Assembly (NCBI RefSeq): GCF_003315035.1
Contig: NZ_QNRE01000012.1
Coordinates: 124,001 to 188,000, forward strand
DNA: 64,000 nt
Origin: Nocardia puris
Lineage (GTDB): Bacteria; Actinomycetota; Actinomycetes; Mycobacteriales; Mycobacteriaceae
Direction of reading: 5' to 3'
Below the pieces are notes generated by a model. That model searched no databases. It was not told where the DNA came from and worked only from the letters and a program-made list of their open reading frames with translations. Each line of letters opens with the position of its first letter. Positions within the stretch are counted from its first letter, which is position 1. The position numbers were made by a program, and so were the translations under genes. Of this stretch, positions 59,706 to 64,000 are shown piece by piece.

Positions 59706-60871
59706 CAGTCCAGGATTCCCGCTGAGTTCGCCAGCGACCGCAGCGATTCCGTGGACCGGCGTTGCTGGTCACCAGCTGTGCGTACCGCGGTCTTGACCGT
59801 CTGAGAGTTTCGGAAGTGCTCCGGCGCCGCGGCTCGCGACTCCATCAGCGCCTCGATGGCTTCGTCGGTGTCACCGTTGAGCAAGTGCGCGCGGGCGGTG
59901 TCGAGCCAGAAGTACGTCTGCCGCTCACTCGCGAGGTCTTTCGGCAGCCGCGTGCCCTTCGCGATCTCGATCGCCGTCCCAGGGTTGCCGAGATCCACTT
60001 CCGCGGCGATCTGGTACAGCCGCACGTTCGTCGATCCCACGACCGTGTCGTAGACGACGCCCTCCGGGAATCGTGCCGCGAGCCGCGCGGCCTCCGCGAG
60101 GTGCGCACGCGACGCGTCGGCGTCGGTCAGCGTGGCGGTGATCGTGCCAGCACGCATGTGGAGCGTGGAGTACACCGCGGCCGCGGTCGGATTTGCCGCA
60201 ACGAGGGGCTCGATCTCATCCATCGCCCGGAGCAGGAGCCGAATGGCCTGCTTCTGCGCGCCGATCCGCGCGAGCGTGGCCGCCTTCAGGTAGGCGACGG
60301 ACGCGACCCGCAGCGGATCCCCGGACCGGCTGGCGGCCCACTCCATCCGTTCGGTCGCGGTCATGCTCAGGTCGCTGTACCCGAGCTTGTGCGCGAGCGA
60401 ATTGGCGGCGCGGTAGGTGTCGCACAGCAGCGCGTAGGCGGGTTCGCCTTCTTCGCGCGCAGCCACCAGGAGCCGGTCGACGACATCTGGCAGGACGTCG
60501 CCGATTCGTCGGTATTTGGCTGCGCGCCTCCACTTTCCGATCTGTGCGACCAGCGGCGCGAGCTGGTCGACCGGTTCGGGCTCGAGGTCATCGTCCATCA
60601 GGTCGATGGCGGCGAGGGTGCGTCGCAGCACCGGGACGATGTCGAGAGTGTCGGTGTTCTCGACATCGTCTCCGCGCAGGAGTGATGCATCGATGCGGAG
60701 TGCCTCGGCCAGCTTCCCCACGGTGAACGTGCTCGGCGACGCCGCGCCGGAGCACACCTTCTTGATCATGCTCTCGCTGACGTTGGACGCCAGCGAGAGT
60801 TGCGCGTAGGTCATGTTGCGCAGGTGGGCGTACTGGCGCACGCGCGCGCCGAGAGACTCGCTGTCCTTCAT
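59705..60871 (-). CDS. XRE-family regulator with TPR-like helical domain
   Basis: A 388-residue protein: an N-terminal XRE helix-turn-helix (about 8-65; YAQLSLASNVSESMIKKVCSG) and a long all-helical region (about 100-380) resembling TPR repeats found in signal-peptide-sensing regulators. It is probably the element's main repressor or a quorum/peptide sensor. The ATG at 60871 follows TACCGT by 7 nt on the minus strand, so it is probably leaderless. Direct and inverted repeats just upstream could be its own operators. Confidence 0.8.
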   Translation of the reverse strand: MKDSESLGARVRQYAHLRNMTYAQLSLASNVSESMIKKVCSGAASPSTFTVGKLAEALRIDASLLRGDDVENTDTLDIVPVLRRTLAAIDLMDDDLEPEPVDQLAPLVAQIGKWRRAAKYRRIGDVLPDVVDRLLVAAREEGEPAYALLCDTYRAANSLAHKLGYSDLSMTATERMEWAASRSGDPLRVASVAYLKAATLARIGAQKQAIRLLLRAMDEIEPLVAANPTAAAVYSTLHMRAGTITATLTDADASRAHLAEAARLAARFPEGVVYDTVVGSTNVRLYQIAAEVDLGNPGTAIEIAKGTRLPKDLASERQTYFWLDTARAHLLNGDTDEAIEALMESRAAAPEHFRNSQTVKTAVRTAGDQQRRSTESLRSLANSAGILD

Positions 60872-60895
60872 GCCGTCTACGGTATCACCGCAATT

Positions 60896-60972
60896 TTGAA
60901 CTTTTCTTGAACTTTCAGGGTCGGGAACAGCCTTAACGTGATCGTTGCACCCGCCGCCGGGTGAACGATCAC
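60896..60972. promoter_or_regulatory. Operator region of the phage-like element
   Basis: Two TTGAACTTT direct repeats (60896-60904, 60907-60915) are 11 bp apart, one helical turn. Further right, GTGATCGTTGCACCC (60938-60952) and GGGTGAACGATCAC (60959-60972) form an inverted repeat with one extra base. The region lies between the leaderless regulator (minus) and the first early gene (plus), as a lysogeny switch would. Confidence 0.65.
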
Positions 60973-61059
60973 CGATGCTGGCAGCCCCCGCATATGCCCA
61001 GCGTTGGCGGATGAATCCCAGGCGGCGGGTGCATACCAACCCGACCCGGAAGGGCCCCG

Positions 61060-61308
61060 ATGCTGGAATCCGAAGCGCGCGTCATGGCTGCCCTGCGCAG
61101 TGGCACTCGCACCACCCGCGAGCTGCTCGCCGTGTCCGAGGTCGCCGAGAGCACCGCCCGCCGTGCGCTGAGGAACCTGTCCTGGCGCGGACTCGTCGCA
61201 CCGGCCCGCGACCACTCCGGGAGCTGGGCACTCTCCGGCCGCGGCCGCGCCTGGGCTGAAACCGCCCGCGGCCGCGCCCTACTCGACGTCCCGGCCCGCG
61301 CGCGATGA
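61060..61308 (+). CDS. Small winged-helix-like protein
   Basis: An 82-residue protein, mostly one winged HTH: MLESEARVMAALRSGTRTTR, then VAESTARRALRNLSWRGLVA and a short basic end. GAAGGG precedes the ATG. First of a run of overlapping small genes (ATGA with the next). It may counteract the XRE regulator or act as an excision/early factor. Confidence 0.65.
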   Translation: MLESEARVMAALRSGTRTTRELLAVSEVAESTARRALRNLSWRGLVAPARDHSGSWALSGRGRAWAETARGRALLDVPARAR

Positions 61309-61502
61309 GCATCCTCGCCGTCCTTGATCAGGTCTCGTGCGCGAACACGGCCTGGGCTACCCGCACACCCCGGCACGCGCACCACGCGATGCAGGTCCAC
61401 CTCGACTGCACGGTCGGCGAGTGCCCCGCGAAAACGCACGCCTGGCGGATGCTCGTGCGCCTCGGCCACATCCGACCCGACTCAGGCCGCCCCCGGTCGT
61501 GA
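61305..61502 (+). CDS. Small hypothetical protein
   Basis: A 65-residue protein with DCTVGECPAKTHAW, two cysteines that may bind metal. ATGA overlap with the gene before and GTGA overlap with the gene after show translational coupling. Unknown family. Confidence 0.6.
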   Translation: MSILAVLDQVSCANTAWATRTPRHAHHAMQVHLDCTVGECPAKTHAWRMLVRLGHIRPDSGRPRS

Positions 61503-61801
61503 GCGGCGGACTGTCCGTCCTTTTCGAGGACGATGAGTACCAGCCGGAGGGGTGGGTCCAGCACGACGACGGCACCTGGTCCGTCGTCCTGCCGGACGGG
61601 ACGGTTGTCCCCGCCGCCGAGGTCCCCGACCCCGAGCGTGAGCTCGCCGCCGCCTACATCGACGTCGACCCGATCGACGTCACCGATATCGAGCTGCAGG
61701 TGAGAGGAAGGAAGATGAACGTGCTCGGACCCGGGCCTGAGGGAAGCTCGCACGACAACTGGAACACCCAGGCGAACGCCGACGACGACGGACAGGACTG
61801 A
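61499..61801 (+). CDS. Small acidic hypothetical protein
   Basis: A 100-residue acidic protein: FEDDEYQPEGWVQHDDGTWS, then VPDPERELAAAYIDVDPIDV, ending NADDDGQD. The GTG at 61499 overlaps the previous stop (GTGA). Unknown family; the W/D-rich beginning recalls phage-encoded modifiers, but no match is claimed. Confidence 0.6.
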   Translation: MSGGLSVLFEDDEYQPEGWVQHDDGTWSVVLPDGTVVPAAEVPDPERELAAAYIDVDPIDVTDIELQVRGRKMNVLGPGPEGSSHDNWNTQANADDDGQD

Positions 61802-61803
61802 CA

Positions 61804-61896
61804 ATGGACCAACGAATCCGCCAGCTCCGCGTCGCATCCGCAGTGCTCGCCGTGATCGTTCTGGCGCTCGCGACGGCACTCGTGATCATCGCCTAG
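61804..61896 (+). CDS. 30-residue membrane peptide
   Basis: MDQRIRQLRVASAVLAVIVL with a further ALATALVIIA: a basic start and one membrane helix. It begins 2 nt after the previous stop. Such small helices occur as holins or antiholins in phages; function here unknown. Confidence 0.55.
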   Translation: MDQRIRQLRVASAVLAVIVLALATALVIIA

Positions 61897-61912
61897 ACGG
61901 AGGAGGTACAGC

Positions 61913-62020
61913 GTGTCTCCACCCCCACAGTTCGATTGGCGCCGGTTCTGGATCGCCGTCGCCGCCGCCGCGATCATCGCGCTCGGTGTCGCGATCGCGA
62001 TCAACGTCTGGATCCTGTAA
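61913..62020 (+). CDS. 35-residue membrane peptide
   Basis: The ORF starts MSPPPQFDWRRFWIAVAAAA and ends in INVWIL, with one membrane helix. AGGAGGTACAGC precedes the GTG at 61913, a strong ribosome site. It lies 16 nt after the other mini-membrane ORF; the two could act together. A terminator follows at once. Confidence 0.6.
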   Translation: MSPPPQFDWRRFWIAVAAAAIIALGVAIAINVWIL

Positions 62021-62022
62021 CG

Positions 62023-62063
62023 ACGAAACCCGCCCCCAGCGCGAAGCTGGGGGCGGGTTTCGT
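62023..62063 (+). terminator. Terminator of the small-gene run
   Basis: A perfect 18-bp stem (62023-62040 with 62046-62063) with loop GCGAA, directly after the stop at 62020. Confidence 0.85.
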
Positions 62064-62125
62064 GTATCAGCACGCTCGTGGTCGGCGATGATGTCGGCAA
62101 CCACGATTCAAAGGGGAACACCACC

Positions 62126-62530
62126 ATGAGGGCATTCGCCCTGGCGGCTCTGTCCGCCGCCGCGATCGCGATCACCGCATGCGGCACGAACGACACCACC
62201 ACCGCCACCGCGTCGGCGGGCACCGACGACGAACTCGCCGCCGAGATCTCCCGCGAGGTGTACGGCAGGGAACTCGCCGACGCGAAAGCCGGCGAGGACG
62301 CCGCCCGCGCCGCCGCAGTGGAGGCTGCCGAAACGAACTGCCGGGTCATGCGCGCGCAGCTGTCCACCAACCCCGGCGAGGCGAACACCGCGGCGCTCAC
62401 CAGCCTCGTCACCGAACTCCGTTCCACCGGCCTGTCCCGTGAGCAGGCGCTGCGGATGATCCGCATCAGCGCCGACTACAAGTGCCCCGAATTCATCGGC
62501 ACGGTGCGGGTTTTCGAGGCCAGCAGCTAG
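62126..62530 (+). CDS. Small lipoprotein
   Basis: A 134-residue protein with a lipoprotein signal ending ITAC (Cys at 19), then a Thr/Asp/Ala-rich helix region and two further cysteines (NCRVMRAQL, YKCPEFIG). AAGGGGA precedes the ATG at 62126. Its end overlaps the 3' end of the tail-like gene by 4 nt. As a prophage-encoded lipoprotein it could block superinfection, but this is inference. Confidence 0.7.
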   Translation: MRAFALAALSAAAIAITACGTNDTTTATASAGTDDELAAEISREVYGRELADAKAGEDAARAAAVEAAETNCRVMRAQLSTNPGEANTAALTSLVTELRSTGLSREQALRMIRISADYKCPEFIGTVRVFEASS

Positions 62531-63807
62531 GTGATCCGCACCCACGTGCTCGCTCCCGTTTGCACGGTGAGCGAGCTCGCCATCGCGGCCATACCCTCGA
62601 CGGTGATGGCGTCGTCGTCGGCGACCGTGACACCGGTCGCGGTGACGGTGAGCGTGCCCGATCCGACCGCAGGGATGGCGATGTTCGCCCCCTCGAACAG
62701 TAGGCTGCCGTTGCGCATCAACCGCAGCCTGCCGTTGACGCTCGCGAACTGGCTGTTGTTGACCGGGATTGACGCTGCCACAGTCGCATTCGACTTGCCG
62801 CCGTTCGACACCAGGGCATGAGCCACCACCGTCGACCCGGGGTAGTTCGCAGTGTCGGCGACCCAGTTCGGGATCTGTGCGTAGGACGTTCCGAGTAACT
62901 GGGTGCCGTTCTTGGTCATGCCGCTGGGCTCGAACTGGATCGCGCTGACAACGGGCGTGTGGGCCTGCACCGACACCGTCATCACCGGCGCCGCCACGCC
63001 CGCGTCGGCATGCATCACGGGCGTGTGCGCCTGCGCGGCCACCGCCACCGCCGGTGGAGTAGACGAGCTGGCCGCCGTCACCGCCGGAACCTGCGCTTCA
63101 GCGGTCACCGCGACGACAGGCGGTGTGACCGCGATTCCCACGACGGGGACGTGCACCGTCGCACCGGCAGTCGCTGCGGGCACGGTGATCTCGCTGGCCG
63201 CGAAAACCTCCGGCACAAGAGCTGCGGTCGTGAGCTCGGCGGCTGGTGCGTAGGTGGCGATCTGGTGCGCGGGGACCGCCATCTCCACGGCGACAGCGAT
63301 CAAGGGCACCTCGATCGCCGACGACGCGCTCACGGTGGGCAGCAGCGCTTCGCTGTCGATCTCGATCGCGGGCGGGGCCACAGCGATGCCGACGATCGGC
63401 GGCGGCATCATCACCGCCACGATCATCGCCGGAGCCGACACCACCTCGGCGTCGACGAAGCTGGGCGGCAGCATCTCCCACACCATCGTCGCGACCGGGG
63501 CCGGCGCGACCCGCGGCGTGTCCGGTGTGCGCGCGGCGAACTGCACGCTGGCACGCGGTGCCTGCACCGTCGCGTGCGACCGCACCACAGGAGCATGCGC
63601 CTGGACAGCGAACCCGGCGGCGGGCGCGCCGAATCCCGGCGTCACCCGAGGCACTGGCATGGCCAGCGTCAGTTTCGCTGCGCGGGCGCCGATCTGGCCC
63701 ATCGCGGTGTCGGACCAGATCAGCTGGCCGCCCAGGTACGCGCGGGTGTAGCGGGTGCCGTCCCGGTAGATGCGCTGGATGGGTGCGCCGCGCGAGGAGA
63801 TCCCCAC
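62527..63807 (-). CDS. Phage tail/virion-like repetitive protein
   Basis: A 426-residue protein. The N-terminus (IQRIYRDGTRYTRAYLGGQL) looks like actinophage minor tail proteins. Residues about 65-300 are low-complexity Ala/Val/Pro repeats built on VxVxAxAxxPxV units; the C-terminal 130 residues form a beta-rich domain (NGTQLLGTSYAQIPNWVADT, RLRLMRNGSLLFEGANI) like receptor-binding or fibre tips. The start is GTG 63807. No signal peptide. Structural role inferred. Confidence 0.65.
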   Translation of the reverse strand: MGISSRGAPIQRIYRDGTRYTRAYLGGQLIWSDTAMGQIGARAAKLTLAMPVPRVTPGFGAPAAGFAVQAHAPVVRSHATVQAPRASVQFAARTPDTPRVAPAPVATMVWEMLPPSFVDAEVVSAPAMIVAVMMPPPIVGIAVAPPAIEIDSEALLPTVSASSAIEVPLIAVAVEMAVPAHQIATYAPAAELTTAALVPEVFAASEITVPAATAGATVHVPVVGIAVTPPVVAVTAEAQVPAVTAASSSTPPAVAVAAQAHTPVMHADAGVAAPVMTVSVQAHTPVVSAIQFEPSGMTKNGTQLLGTSYAQIPNWVADTANYPGSTVVAHALVSNGGKSNATVAASIPVNNSQFASVNGRLRLMRNGSLLFEGANIAIPAVGSGTLTVTATGVTVADDDAITVEGMAAMASSLTVQTGASTWVRIT

Positions 63808-63820
63808 GTGCTGGCCCTGG

Positions 63821-64000
63821 TCAGGCAGCCGTCGCGGTGATGATGCCCGCGGCGTCCCACACGATTGAGAATGTGCCCGCGGTCGTCGAAATGTTTTGAT
63901 CGAAGTCGACGTAGCCGATCAGCGGCCTCGTCGCGTCCGAACCCGGGCTCGAGTTGTAGACGATCGCGTAGCGGGCGGTGATGGTCGAGTTCGGCCAGCT
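63821..64000 (-). CDS. Phage-like protein, C-terminal 59 codons
   Basis: The open frame enters from the right edge and ends at 63821, 13 nt before the tail-like gene: ARYAIVYNSSPGSDATRPLI, DFDQNISTTAGTFSIVWD. This pattern is common in actinophage tail or head-tail proteins. Only the end is visible. Confidence 0.55.
   Translation of the reverse strand, partial: SWPNSTITARYAIVYNSSPGSDATRPLIGYVDFDQNISTTAGTFSIVWDAAGIITATAA

Overview
The window comes from the chromosome of a high-GC, mycolic-acid-containing actinomycete and fits Nocardia or a close relative best. The evidence is a DesA1-type acyl-ACP desaturase, LmeA, mycothiol synthase, a GlnR-type regulator, DUF3073, a Mce-associated-like protein and a gamma-butyrolactone-receptor-type repressor. 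Gene order from the desaturase (about 4.4 kb) to the M18 aminopeptidase (about 48-49 kb) recalls the Mycobacterium tuberculosis Rv0824c to Rv0800 stretch (desA1, dus, LCP protein, phoU, pst/phoT, mshD, glnR, lmeA, thiX, cysA2, sseC2, nitrobindin-like, pabC, ygfZ, DUF3073, purM, purF, purL, pepC). This comparison is from memory; no alignment was run.

Layout. 1-3.4 kb: start of a polyprenol-phosphate mannosyltransferase, a tRNA-Glu/Asp/Phe operon, a GBL-receptor-like repressor with an ARE-like site, tRNA-Lys and a small secreted protein. 3.5-17.3 kb: DUF937 protein, DesA1, Mce-associated-like protein, DusB, an LCP cell-wall ligase with a very long basic N-terminus, PhoU convergent with pstSCAB (PHO box upstream of pstS), MshD and GlnR. 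17.5-21.6 kb: LmeA-ThiX, then a sulfur cluster (DUF4395, rhodanese CysA2, SseC) headed by a leaderless poly-cysteine leader peptide, then a tiny membrane protein coupled to a nitrobindin-like protein. 21.7-29 kb: a Uma2 protein, a decayed type I-E-like CRISPR array without cas genes, a structured non-coding stretch and the cytochrome bd operon cydABDC. 29-53.2 kb: pabC, ygfZ, MOSC protein, asparaginase and the purine genes purM, purF, purL, purQ and purS, interleaved with two paralogous alpha/beta-hydrolases, a CPBP protease, a GT87 glycosyltransferase, an M18 aminopeptidase and two paralogous ligand-binding-fold proteins flanking a MarR regulator. 53.3-58.4 kb: MBL hydrolase, secreted protein, M20 peptidase and a Glu/GABA-type antiporter.

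58.0-64 kb: glutamate decarboxylase (gadB) is cut after about 154 codons. From about 58.48 kb to the right edge the DNA looks like a prophage or related element: a leaderless XRE-TPR regulator, an operator region, a set of translationally coupled small ORFs, a lipoprotein and tail-like structural genes. No integrase is visible; it would lie beyond the right edge.

At least twelve genes appear leaderless, with a TANNNT -10 box ending 6 or 7 nt before an ATG or GTG. Several convergent gene pairs are separated by long perfect inverted repeats.
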